From Cohnella thailandensis (GTDB taxonomy: Bacteria; Bacillota; Bacilli; Paenibacillales; Paenibacillaceae), in contig NZ_JACJVQ010000006.1 of NCBI RefSeq assembly GCF_014212135.1, forward strand, positions 248,001 through 312,000: a stretch of DNA of 64,000 nucleotides, in the 5' to 3' direction. The position numbers were made by a program, and so were the translations under genes. Under the pieces are notes generated by a model. The model made no database searches and was not told the origin of the DNA. It worked only from the letters and a program-made list of their open reading frames with translations. Shown here piece after piece: positions 1 through 7,736 of this stretch (positions are counted from its first letter, which is position 1; every line of letters starts with the position of its first letter).

Positions 1-29
1 ACGGTATCGCGCGAAACCGACGGTTGATC

Positions 30-308
30 TTACCGCGAGAAAATCCTCTCGCTGATCTGACGAAGAAACCGAGACCACCTTTGTTGAAATTCCGGGTCGT
101 CGGGCTCGAGTCCGGTGATCATCCGCGTTACAAGGCCGTTGAGAAGCGGATAAATCGTCAAGCTGGAGAGCATTAAGGTAATCATGGCAGGGTCAAGCTC
201 CTCCGGTACCAGCCCCATCTCTTGTTTGGATTTCATATCCTCCGTATAGGAACGGAGGACCTTCGTCCTCTGTTCCTCCCCGTTGATCCCGCCGGGCAAC
301 GTATCCAT
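30..308 (-). pseudogene. TetR-family regulator, C-terminal remnant
   Basis: The 92-residue frame resembles only the C-terminal ligand-binding and dimerisation half of a TetR-family repressor (helical, with a motif like LDPAMITLMLSSL and a closing RFLRQISERIF). TetR proteins are usually near 190-200 residues and begin with a helix-turn-helix, which is missing. An in-frame TAA lies directly before the first ATG (positions 312-314 on the complement), and the divergent DUF1801 gene starts at 333, so there is no room for the DNA-binding domain. I read it as a broken gene that cannot bind DNA. A small intact protein of unknown role is a weaker alternative. Confidence 0.55.
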
Positions 309-332
309 CCCTTATCGAAGGAGCGATTAAGA

Positions 333-674
333 ATGAACCCGGAAGTCACCGATTTTATTGAGTCTTTGAAGGAGCCCTGGCAGGCCGAGCTTGCCGTTGC
401 CCTGCGCGGGACGGTTCATGAGGCCGTCGGCGAAGTCCAGGAGCGCATCCAGTACAAGAAGCCCCATTTTCTCAAGAACGGAAAGTACCTGGCCGTCATC
501 TCCCCTTCGAAGGAAGCGATCAGCTTCACCTTGTTCAACGCTGCCGGTCTGGAGCTTCCGGAAGACCGTTTCGAAGGACCGCCGGAGAGAAAAACGCTCA
601 AGCTCCGCAAAGGCCAAACCGTCGACGCCGACGAAATCAAGACGCTGCTGAGCAAGGCTGCCAGCACGCTTTGA
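333..674 (+). CDS. DUF1801 (YdhG-like) domain protein
   Basis: A 113-residue protein of the DUF1801/YdhG fold. The characteristic segment is YKKPHFLKNGKYLAVISPSKEAISFTLF-like: a conserved Tyr/Lys/Pro/Phe core followed by beta strands, then a C-terminal lysine-rich element and helix. ATG 333 is chosen because AAGGAG sits about 9 bases upstream; the frame stays open further upstream but without a better site. The family is small, cytosolic and of uncertain biochemical role. A strong bidirectional terminator follows at once, so it is probably monocistronic. Confidence 0.75.
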   Translation: MNPEVTDFIESLKEPWQAELAVALRGTVHEAVGEVQERIQYKKPHFLKNGKYLAVISPSKEAISFTLFNAAGLELPEDRFEGPPERKTLKLRKGQTVDADEIKTLLSKAASTL

Positions 675-696
675 TTGGACTCGATAAGCTGCAAAA

Positions 697-737
697 AAGC
701 GAAAGCCGGAAGGACGCTCCGGCTTTCGCTTTTTTTG
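697..737. terminator. bidirectional intrinsic terminator
   Basis: An inverted repeat AGCGAAAGCCGGA / TCCGGCTTTCGCT is flanked by an A-run on the left and a T-run on the right. It sits between the convergent DUF1801 gene and the coat protein gene and can serve both. Confidence 0.85.
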
Positions 738-1307
738 TTAAGTGTATAGCTGCGCGGGATTATGCTGCGAAACCGGCTGGTAAATCTGCTGCATGGCTTG
801 GAGGGCCGTATTGGTTGCGTATTCGACCGGGTAAAGGCCTTTGCGCGCCATGTAGCTCCATACCTCGAAGGCTTGGTGCGAGCACATGCGGAAGGCGTCC
901 TCGAGGAAAGCGCGCAGCTGCGGCGTCGAGCATTCCATGGCCGACCACGCGTATTCCCGGCCCGCGCGCTTCAGCGTCAGAAGATAGGAAGTGACGATCG
1001 CGCGGTCGTCCAACTGCTGCAATTGAACCCTGGGCTGCAAGCCCGGATAGGCGTAAACGGGATTTTCCGCCACGGGGCTCATGCTTAACGCTGGAATGTT
1101 CAGCTGGTCCCGGGAGATCATGCGGTTGGCGTATTCGACCTTCATGTTGTAATCCTGCACGTGCACGGAATAGTGCCGGACGATCATGTCTCTCAGCTCA
1201 GGATCCTGCGCTTGATTGATGAAGAGCGCCATGGATTGAATCGAGTTCGTGCAGCTTAGCAGCAGCTCGTTAAGCTCGTGGGCTTCATGGGAACCTAGTC
1301 TCATCAT
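738..1307 (-). CDS. spore coat protein, CotF-like
   Basis: A 189-residue alpha-helical protein of the Coat F family (ferritin-like four-helix fold found in Bacillus CotF and YhcQ). The first half carries the typical pattern of HELNELLLSCTNSIQSM followed by a helix with HYSVHVQDYN; the second half repeats the helical pair around AWSAMECSTPQLR and AFEVWSYMARKGLYPV. The C-terminus is rich in Gln, Pro and Tyr, as in other coat proteins. The start has two adjacent ATG codons (1307 and 1304) with only a weak GGTGA site upstream. Mother-cell expression late in sporulation is known for the family. No sporulation promoter was recognised with confidence. Confidence 0.8.
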   Translation of the reverse strand: MMRLGSHEAHELNELLLSCTNSIQSMALFINQAQDPELRDMIVRHYSVHVQDYNMKVEYANRMISRDQLNIPALSMSPVAENPVYAYPGLQPRVQLQQLDDRAIVTSYLLTLKRAGREYAWSAMECSTPQLRAFLEDAFRMCSHQAFEVWSYMARKGLYPVEYATNTALQAMQQIYQPVSQHNPAQLYT

Positions 1308-1488
1308 TATCTCGTCACCGCTTTCTATGTTTTGGCTCTTTTGGACCGCCCCCTATATAATGGTTAACCGGCTTGGTTTTATACAGGAATCCAAGGCTTG
1401 CGCAGGACGCTGGATATGGTGTATTTTGGAAAAAAACAGTGCGATTCAGGAGGAACGGAAGCGGGTTCTGCTGATATTCAGATCGTGC

Positions 1489-1692
1489 ATGGCAACCGAA
1501 ATTCGGCCTCTCATGAAGGAATATCTGAAGAGCCTGTCATCGCCCTTCGACTCCTTTTTGGAAGGGTATATTTTATCGTCGGCCTTTTACTCGATCCTGG
1601 ACGGCGAGCAAGAGGTCGGCTTTTACGCGATCCATAACAACGCAAGAAGGAAACGGAATAAGATGGAACCTAAAGGCCCCTGTGTCTTTTAG
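1489..1692 (+). pseudogene. N-terminal fragment of a GNAT-like protein
   Basis: The frame from ATG 1489 gives 67 residues. A segment including EIRPLMKEYLKSLSSPFDSFLE and a strand ending EVGFYAIHN looks like the first third of a Paenibacillaceae GNAT-like acetyltransferase. It then turns into a basic, low-complexity tail (RRKRNK) and stops, with no acetyl-CoA binding motif downstream in any frame that I could see. The frame is open upstream to 1249, but that part overlaps the coat gene and is not protein-like. A truncated remnant is likelier than a real small protein. Confidence 0.4.
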
Positions 1693-1726
1693 CCTAATAT
1701 CAGGTATACAAATCGGTACTTTAGCC

Positions 1727-1758
1727 CTGCTTAATCCGTTGGAAAATTAAACTATAAT
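1727..1758 (+). promoter_or_regulatory. possible sigma-A promoter for the coiled-coil gene
   Basis: A perfect TATAAT at 1753-1758 lies 59 bases before the chosen ATG at 1817. The best -35 upstream is only CTGCTT-like (1727-1732) at a long spacing, so the call rests mainly on the -10. Confidence 0.35.
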
Positions 1759-1816
1759 TAAAGAAACTTAATTTTCGACAATGATCAACATTCCCTTAGA
1801 AAAGGTGAGTTCGTCT

Positions 1817-2539
1817 ATGTTTTCTCCTTTCCAGAAGAAAAAGAACGGTCTTGAGCAGCAATCGCGAGAGGATCTTGACATAAGGAGGGAGTTAGAGGAC
1901 TCGCAGGAGGAAGTGACCGCGGCTTCGGCTGCCAACGAGGTCGGCGAGGAGCAAACCGGTCCTATTTTCACCAATAAGGGTCATATGGATAAGAGATCGC
2001 TCGATCTGGTCTTCGCCGTGGAGCAGATGATTAAGGCCAAGCAGCAAGTCGAAATGAGCCACAACGATCTTCAGGACCGGCTGGGCCATTCGAACGGGCA
2101 GATCGAACGCTTGAACAAGGACTTGAAGAACCTGGGCAAGGTTATCGAGGAGCGCGAGAAGAGCATTCTTGAGCTGGAGCAGAGGCTGAGCGACAAGAAC
2201 CTGAAGGTCGATCAGATGATGGAGGATTACCGCGAGCTTCACTCCTCCTTGTCCGGCCAGATCGAAGAGCTTAAAGCCGTCATCGAGCTGGAGCGACAGA
2301 ACTATGCCAGCCTGCTTCAGAAGCACAACGAGACGACTTCCGACAAGAACAAGAGAATCGGCGAACTCGAAGAGAAGAACTCGAGGCTCGAAGCCGAGCT
2401 CGCCCAGATGAAGCAGAAGTACGATTCTCTTCGCCAGGAGAAGACGCATCTCCTGAATATTGTTAATGACTTCACCAGCCGATTGACGACTCCGTTCGGA
2501 TCGGGCTCGGGTTCGCAGGGCGGAGTATCCAACGAGTAA
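1817..2539 (+). CDS. coiled-coil protein of unknown function
   Basis: About 240 residues. The N-terminal 60 residues are charged and probably disordered. Residues of about 65 to 215 form a long heptad-patterned coiled coil (repeats such as LEQRLSDKN, IGELEEKNSRLEAEL), and the tail ends in a Gly/Ser stretch. There is no signal peptide or membrane segment, so it should be cytosolic. ATG 1817 is preferred to the earlier ATG 1781 because AAAGGTGAG lies 7-8 bases before it. It sits 35 bases upstream of the membrane polysaccharide deacetylase and is probably co-transcribed with it. A scaffold or partner for that protein's cytoplasmic domain is possible but is inference. Confidence 0.7.
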   Translation: MFSPFQKKKNGLEQQSREDLDIRRELEDSQEEVTAASAANEVGEEQTGPIFTNKGHMDKRSLDLVFAVEQMIKAKQQVEMSHNDLQDRLGHSNGQIERLNKDLKNLGKVIEEREKSILELEQRLSDKNLKVDQMMEDYRELHSSLSGQIEELKAVIELERQNYASLLQKHNETTSDKNKRIGELEEKNSRLEAELAQMKQKYDSLRQEKTHLLNIVNDFTSRLTTPFGSGSGSQGGVSNE

Positions 2540-2574
2540 GACCAGGTCTGACGAGGCAGAAGGACGTAGAGGGC

Positions 2575-3882
2575 ATGGAGCCATACAGCGCGCAAGTCAT
2601 GGAGCTGCTGTCGCTAGGGAAGACGTCCGAGGGTGCCTATCGAATCAAGGTCGCCGTTACCCATGAAGACAGGCAAGCTTCTTACATAATCGATATAGAC
2701 GAATTTACATACCTAGGTCTTGAAGCTTTGCGGCCGGTGGACGGAGGAAGAGCGAGGCTCTCTCCATACCCCAAGTGGGACCCTTACCATAATACCTACT
2801 ATAGCGCCGTAGTCCGGATGTCCGGCGTCTCCCGGGAGACGCTGTATTTCGCGTGCAGCGAAGAATTCATCCAAGCGATCAAGCGCCTTCAGCAAAATGA
2901 GCTTCCGCCCGTTCCGATTGGCGAGGAAGCGCTAGGGAACGGAGGAGAGGAGTCCGCGCGACGGAGATCTCCTTCGCGGCGCCGATTCGCCGCAAGAGCG
3001 TCGAGATTGGCCGGCCTGCTTCTGGCTTTGGTCGTGATCGGCTTGCTGGCTCTGTCTATCCCGACCGAGGGTCAAGAGGATCCCGTGCGCCTTCCGGGAG
3101 GACAGATCGGCGTCGCGAACGCGGGAGCCAAGACGGAGGTTTCGACGGCAGCCGCGGCTCCCGTATCGGCGAGCCAACCGCAGAAGAACGATGCGCACGA
3201 GGACGAAGCGCCGATCGCGGCGGTTACGGCCGATCGTCCCGCGCAGACGCAAGCTTCGGTCAAGCCCGCCGCGCAGCAGGCGCAAGCGGGCTACCAGGTC
3301 ATCGAAGTCGAGGACGACAAGAAGTTCTTCGGGCTGCCGAAGGAATACGTCGCCTTAACCTTCGACGACGGGCCCTCTTCGCTTACGAAGAAGATCGTGG
3401 ACATTCTCGTCGAGAACAAGATAGCGGCGACTTTCCTGTTCGTCGGGAAGAACGTGGAGAGGCATCCGGATGCCGTTGCCTATGCTAGCGAGCATGGGAT
3501 GGCCGTCGGGAATCACTCCTGGGATCACAGCGTGTTGACGAAATTCACGCCTAAGGCCCAGAACGCGACCCTATCGAAGACGAACGCGGCCATCGAAGCC
3601 CTGACCGGAGAACCCGTTACGTTGTTCCGCCCGCCGTACGGCGCGGTTAACGACGAACTGATCTCCTCGGCGGAGAAGCTGAACATGAAGACGCTCCTGT
3701 GGAATAGGGACCCGGAGGATTGGAATGCGAAGAAGCCCGAAGACATCCTTCGCTACTTCCGTGAAGTCGAAGCCGCGGGCGGCGTATACGTGCTTCATGA
3801 AGACAAGTTCACGGCGGAGGCGCTTCCGGAAATCATCCAATACTTGAAGGACAAGGATCTGAAGTTTGCTATTTTTAAGTAA
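2575..3882 (+). CDS. membrane-anchored polysaccharide deacetylase (NodB/CE4) with extra cytoplasmic domain
   Basis: 435 residues in three parts: an N-terminal domain of about 110 residues without a recognised family, a single transmembrane helix at about 146-163, a disordered Ala/Gln/Pro linker, then a NodB (carbohydrate esterase 4) domain from about 255. All CE4 motifs are visible: TFDDGP (D264, D265), HSWDH with metal-ligand histidines H314 and H318, RPPYG at 352, the DPEDW motif, and LHE with H408. The enzyme should remove N-acetyl groups from an extracellular polymer such as peptidoglycan or an exopolysaccharide. The N-terminal domain would be on the cytoplasmic side. The gene follows the coiled-coil gene by 35 bases, with AAGGA about 12 bases before the ATG. 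Confidence 0.88.
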   Translation: MEPYSAQVMELLSLGKTSEGAYRIKVAVTHEDRQASYIIDIDEFTYLGLEALRPVDGGRARLSPYPKWDPYHNTYYSAVVRMSGVSRETLYFACSEEFIQAIKRLQQNELPPVPIGEEALGNGGEESARRRSPSRRRFAARASRLAGLLLALVVIGLLALSIPTEGQEDPVRLPGGQIGVANAGAKTEVSTAAAAPVSASQPQKNDAHEDEAPIAAVTADRPAQTQASVKPAAQQAQAGYQVIEVEDDKKFFGLPKEYVALTFDDGPSSLTKKIVDILVENKIAATFLFVGKNVERHPDAVAYASEHGMAVGNHSWDHSVLTKFTPKAQNATLSKTNAAIEALTGEPVTLFRPPYGAVNDELISSAEKLNMKTLLWNRDPEDWNAKKPEDILRYFREVEAAGGVYVLHEDKFTAEALPEIIQYLKDKDLKFAIFK

Positions 3883-3901
3883 CGGGACGAGACCAAGCGG
3901 C

Positions 3902-3940
3902 GGAGCCGGCCCTCAACCATTGAGGCGCCGGCTCCTATTT
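3902..3940 (+). terminator. hairpin terminator after the deacetylase gene
   Basis: GGAGCCGGC at 3902-3910 pairs with GCCGGCTCC at 3927-3935, extended inward by CCTCA/TGAGG. The T-tract after it is weak (TATTT). Confidence 0.55.
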
Positions 3941-3998
3941 GCATTTCTTCGTCTCTCTCTTCGGACCTGTCCTCGGATGTTCATTCGCCTCTTTTATC

Positions 3999-5351
3999 CT
4001 AAGACTTCGCTAACTGCCTTCGGAATTCTTCTCCGATGAGGCCGATGCCGGTACGAATATCCTCCTCCCGGACCGTCGTCGCGTTCAGCTTGAGCAGATG
4101 CCGATTCGCCGTTCCCGGCAGGTAGTGCTTGTCGATCCTCTCCAGCAGAATCCTCTTCCCGAGACGAGCAACGACTTGAGGGACCGAGATCCGTCCGTCC
4201 AGCACGAGGTGCGTATGAATGGCGGGGTGCTTCGACTCGGGATAACGAAAGGCGCCGATGCACCGGTCGGCCTCCTCCCGGAGCGCTTCCGCCAGAACCT
4301 TCGCCCGCCGCGCGTAGGAATCCCGTATCATCCGCCGATGCCGCTCGAACATGCCGCTCTTTAAGTAGATCGCCAGCGCTCCCTGGGACAGCAAAGGGCT
4401 GTCGATGTTCCACATCCGCTTGACCCGGCGGAACGGCTCGACGAGCGCCTCCGGCAGAACCGCGACCCCCGCGCGCAAGCCGGGAAACACGATTTTGGAA
4501 TAGCTCTTCAGATAGATCACCCTCTCGTGAACGTCCAGGGAGTGAAGCGGGTCGGCTTTGCCTTCCGTCTCCAGATCCGCCATGTAGTCGTCCTCCGCGA
4601 CATAAACGTCGTGCTTGCGGGCGAGCTCGAGGATTTGTTTTTTCTGTGCCGTCGTGTAAGAGGTCCCTAACGGGGCGTGAAAGCGCGGGATCGTGTAGAA
4701 AAACTTAATGTCGCCCGAGCGGAACTGACGCTCCAGCTCCTCCATATCGATCCCCTCCGCCGTTCGCTCGATTCCCCGCACGGGTATACGGTGATCAAGG
4801 AGACGGCTGATAAAAAGGTGATAAGTCGGCTGTTCGATCAATACGCCGGGCCGGCCGTTCGGGAATTCGGTCGCCGCGAGAATCGCCAGCGACTGCTGGA
4901 TCCCGGACGTAACCACGATCCGCCGCTCCGCGGCGAACACCTGGGAGGAAGCGAGCTGCTTCGCCAGGATCGCGAGCAGGGGGCGAAGGCCTTCTTCCGT
5001 CTGATAGACGAACAGGTCGTTCTTGTACGTATCGATCGCCTTGTTGACGCAGTGTTGAAAGTCGAGATAGGGGAACAGCGCGGGATCCGGCGCCGAAGCG
5101 ACGAAGTCGATCGGCCGGGCCGAAGCCGGCTCCGAGCTCGGCTTGGCGTGCACGACGTAGTATCCGCTGCGGGGAACGGAGTACGCGAGGTGGCGCCGCT
5201 CCAATTCTTCCAGCGCGGCGATCGCGGTGCTGTTGCTGCAGCCGTATTGCCTCGCCAGCTCTCGAATGGAAGGCAGCTTGCCGCCCTGCTTCAGCGTTCC
5301 GTCCCGGATCCGGGCTTCCAGTTCGCCCAGCAGGCTCTCGTATTTATGCAT
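3999..5351 (-). CDS. MocR/PdxR-type GntR transcriptional regulator
   Basis: 450 residues. A GntR winged helix occupies about 1-70 (KLPSIRELARQYGCSNSTAIAALEELE), followed by an aminotransferase fold I domain. The pyridoxal phosphate lysine is in SYSK at about K286, with the preceding AEDDY that normally contacts the cofactor. Length and domain order match the MocR family, in which the aminotransferase-like domain acts as an effector sensor rather than an enzyme. It is divergent from an EamA-type exporter with 155 bases between the starts. MocR regulators commonly control the divergently transcribed gene, so it probably regulates that exporter and perhaps itself through the palindrome at 5379-5390. 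Confidence 0.9.
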   Translation of the reverse strand: MHKYESLLGELEARIRDGTLKQGGKLPSIRELARQYGCSNSTAIAALEELERRHLAYSVPRSGYYVVHAKPSSEPASARPIDFVASAPDPALFPYLDFQHCVNKAIDTYKNDLFVYQTEEGLRPLLAILAKQLASSQVFAAERRIVVTSGIQQSLAILAATEFPNGRPGVLIEQPTYHLFISRLLDHRIPVRGIERTAEGIDMEELERQFRSGDIKFFYTIPRFHAPLGTSYTTAQKKQILELARKHDVYVAEDDYMADLETEGKADPLHSLDVHERVIYLKSYSKIVFPGLRAGVAVLPEALVEPFRRVKRMWNIDSPLLSQGALAIYLKSGMFERHRRMIRDSYARRAKVLAEALREEADRCIGAFRYPESKHPAIHTHLVLDGRISVPQVVARLGKRILLERIDKHYLPGTANRHLLKLNATTVREEDIRTGIGLIGEEFRRQLAKS

Positions 5352-5378
5352 CGGATCTCCTCCCGCCTCCGAATGTCT

Positions 5379-5390
5379 TGTACCGGTACA
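5379..5390. promoter_or_regulatory. 12-bp palindrome, candidate MocR operator
   Basis: TGTACCGGTACA is a perfect palindrome in the divergent spacer between the MocR regulator and the exporter. On the regulator's strand it overlaps a candidate -10 (TACAAG) that follows a -35 of TTGTAA (complement of 5401-5406), which would allow autoregulation. Confidence 0.6.
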
Positions 5391-5506
5391 GATGGCTTTT
5401 TTACAAATGGTAACAGAGAGCGGAAGGATTTACGATAGGATAGCGGTCGCAAGTTAAGCGGCCGCGAATCGTTCTAACGTTGCATAATCGAAGGGAGATT
5501 ATCGTT

Positions 5507-6487
5507 ATGGCCAACAAATCCGCCTCGGGCGTCGTCTATCTCGCGGTCGCCTGCTATACGGGCATTATCGGGTTCGCCTTCCTGTTTATCAAGCTTGCGC
5601 TGGAGACGGCTCATCCGATCGACGCCCTCGCCCATCGCTTTACGATCGCGCTTGCGGCCATCGCCGCCGTGTTCTTGATCTCGCGCCGCCGATTGCGCTT
5701 GAGCGGGAGGATGCTGCTGTCCATGCTGCCTCTCGTGCTGTTCTACCCTTATCTCTTCTTCACTCTGCAGACGTACGGGTTGACGTATACGACTTCGGGA
5801 GAAGCGGGCATTATCAATGCGACCGTGCCGATCTCCACGATGGCGCTCGCGTCCGTCTTCCTGAAGGAACGTTCGGATTGGCTGCAGAAGGGGTTTACGC
5901 TGCTGTCGGTGGCCGGAGTCGTTTATATTTTCCTGATGAAGGGCGCCGCCTTCCAAGCCTCGGGCATTCGCGGCATCGTCCTCATCCTGCTGTCCGCCGT
6001 GTCGCTCTCCGCCTACAACATTCTTACCCGCAAGCTGACGCAGAGGCATCACTACCTGGATCTGACGTTCGCGATCCTGCTCGCCGGTTTTATCGCCTTC
6101 AACGCGATGTCCGTCACCCGTCATCTCTCGGAGGGCACGCTCCCGAATTACTTCGACGAGTTCCGGTCCGCGACGTTCTCGGGCTCCATCCTGTACCTGG
6201 GCATTCTGGCGTCGATGGGGACCTCGCTTCTTACCAACTTCGTATTGACCCGGATGGAAGCCTCGCGCATGGGGATCTTCAATAACGCGGCGACGGTTCT
6301 CACTATCCTCGGAGGCGTGATCTTCTTAAACGAGCCTCTGGCTTACTATCACATCATCGGCGCGTTTCTCGTATTGGCCGGGGTCGTCGGCGTCGGTTGG
6401 GCGGGGAAAAGAAAGAAGGCGTCCCAAGGGGAGGCTCGAGGAGCTTCCTTGGCACGGGGAGCAGCGGCGGCGGATCCTGCCAAATGA
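5507..6487 (+). CDS. EamA/DMT-family transporter
   Basis: 326 residues with about ten hydrophobic helices arranged as two EamA repeats, as in drug/metabolite exporters of the RhaT/YdcZ superfamily. The tail is basic and cytosolic. ATG 5507 is chosen because AAGGGAGA sits about 8 bases upstream; the in-frame TTG at 5480 has no such site. The substrate cannot be told from sequence; family members export amino acids, nucleosides or other metabolites. Its divergent pairing with a pyridoxal phosphate-binding MocR regulator suggests an amine or amino acid effector, which is inference. Confidence 0.88.
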   Translation: MANKSASGVVYLAVACYTGIIGFAFLFIKLALETAHPIDALAHRFTIALAAIAAVFLISRRRLRLSGRMLLSMLPLVLFYPYLFFTLQTYGLTYTTSGEAGIINATVPISTMALASVFLKERSDWLQKGFTLLSVAGVVYIFLMKGAAFQASGIRGIVLILLSAVSLSAYNILTRKLTQRHHYLDLTFAILLAGFIAFNAMSVTRHLSEGTLPNYFDEFRSATFSGSILYLGILASMGTSLLTNFVLTRMEASRMGIFNNAATVLTILGGVIFLNEPLAYYHIIGAFLVLAGVVGVGWAGKRKKASQGEARGASLARGAAAADPAK

Positions 6488-6550
6488 CGGCCTTAAGCCG
6501 GAGTCCGGATTCAAGGATTGCGCCATTTCAGCAGCTCCCATCGACAGCCT

Positions 6551-6580
6551 CAAAGACCCCTGATCAGGGGTCTTTGGCGT
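6551..6580 (+). terminator. perfect hairpin after the exporter gene
   Basis: CAAAGACCCC and GGGGTCTTTG form a perfect palindrome around a TGATCA loop (6551-6576). The downstream T-tract is short, so termination efficiency is uncertain. Confidence 0.55.
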
Positions 6581-6661
6581 CTCCGGGCTTTATGGTATAT
6601 TTGAAAAGCAGTGATATGAAATTGCCATAATTTCAATAAATGAACTACGGAGGAATGGCCG

Positions 6662-7015
6662 ATGATGGATAACTCCTGCCCGGGCAAGGTCGAGCCGATC
6701 CTGGAGATTCTGGACAGCAAGTGGATGCTTCTGATCCTGTTCGAGCTATTCAACGGAGTCAAGCGCTTCGGGCAGCTGCGCCGCAAGCTTGAGCCCATCA
6801 GCCCGAAGACGCTGACCGATCGGCTGCGTCTGCTGGAGGAGAAAGGTCTCGTCACTCGCACCCTTTATCCGAGCGTGCCCTTGCATGTCGAGTACGAGCT
6901 GACGGAATCCGGGCAGGGGCTGCAGCCGATTTTCGCTGCCATGTGGCAGTGGACCCAGCAGTACGGCGCCGATCCTCGCCTTACGGCGAACGCTTCGGCG
7001 GAGAGCTCGTTATAA
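6662..7015 (+). CDS. HxlR-family winged-helix regulator
   Basis: 117 residues with the HxlR pattern: an N-terminal Cys at residue 6, DSKWMLLILFEL, RFGQLRRKLEPISPKTLTDRL as the recognition region, and the wing ending HVEYELTESG. These regulators usually sense thiol-reactive or quinone stress through the N-terminal cysteine and control nearby genes. GGAGGAATGG precedes the double ATG at 6662. The response regulator gene starts only about 50 bases downstream on the same strand, so read-through is possible. No enzyme target of the usual HxlR type is adjacent. Confidence 0.85.
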   Translation: MMDNSCPGKVEPILEILDSKWMLLILFELFNGVKRFGQLRRKLEPISPKTLTDRLRLLEEKGLVTRTLYPSVPLHVEYELTESGQGLQPIFAAMWQWTQQYGADPRLTANASAESSL

Positions 7016-7064
7016 AGGGGCGAATAAGCCCCGCATGATACCCATCGAACCGGAGGGAGCCTCC

Positions 7065-7736
7065 TTGTTCCGAATCTTTATCGTCGAAGACGACGACAAA
7101 ATCCGCTCGATCGTGGCGGACGCGCTGCGCAAATGGCAATTCGAGGTCGTGGAGACGGCTTCGTTCGACAACGTGCTGGAGGAATTCCAGGCGAGCCAGC
7201 CGCATCTGGTGCTGCTGGACGTGAATCTGCCGATCTACGACGGGTTCTACTGGTGCCAGAGGATTCGCGCCGTCTCCAAGGTCCCGATCGTCTTCCTCTC
7301 TTCCCGGGATCAGAACATGGACGTCATCATGGCGATCAACATGGGCGGAGACGATTATATCCAGAAGCCGTTCGACCTCGGCGTGCTCGTCGCGAAGGTC
7401 AGCGCGCTGCTCCGGCGCAATTATACGTACCAGGACGAGAACCTGCAGCTTACCCATCGGGAGCTCGTTTTGTACCTGTCCAATTCCTCGGTTCAGTACC
7501 GGGGCCGGACGGCGGAATTGTCCCGCAACGAATCGATCATCATGCAGACGATGATGCGCCGGGCCGGGCGGATCGTCTCGCGGGACGAGCTGATGCAGGC
7601 GCTGTGGAACGACGAGCAGTTCGTCGACGACAACACGCTGACCGTCAACGTCAACCGGCTAAGACGCAAGATCGCCGCGCTCGGGCTGGAGGAATTCATC
7701 TCCACCCGCAAAGGAATGGGGTACATCGTCGAATGA
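7065..7736 (+). CDS. BceR-like response regulator (OmpR family)
   Basis: 223 residues from TTG 7065. The receiver domain has the acidic pocket VEDDD, phospho-acceptor D52 in LVLLDVNLP, and the conserved SSRDQ and KPF segments. A winged-helix DNA-binding domain follows (TVNVNRLRRKIA, TRKGMGYIV). The start is placed at TTG because GGAGGGAG lies about 8 bases upstream and BceR homologues begin with MFxxxxxEDD; an in-frame ATG at 7035 would add ten residues. It should be phosphorylated by the kinase whose gene overlaps its stop by four bases, and activate the peptide-antibiotic transporter. Confidence 0.88.
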   Translation: MFRIFIVEDDDKIRSIVADALRKWQFEVVETASFDNVLEEFQASQPHLVLLDVNLPIYDGFYWCQRIRAVSKVPIVFLSSRDQNMDVIMAINMGGDDYIQKPFDLGVLVAKVSALLRRNYTYQDENLQLTHRELVLYLSNSSVQYRGRTAELSRNESIIMQTMMRRAGRIVSRDELMQALWNDEQFVDDNTLTVNVNRLRRKIAALGLEEFISTRKGMGYIVE

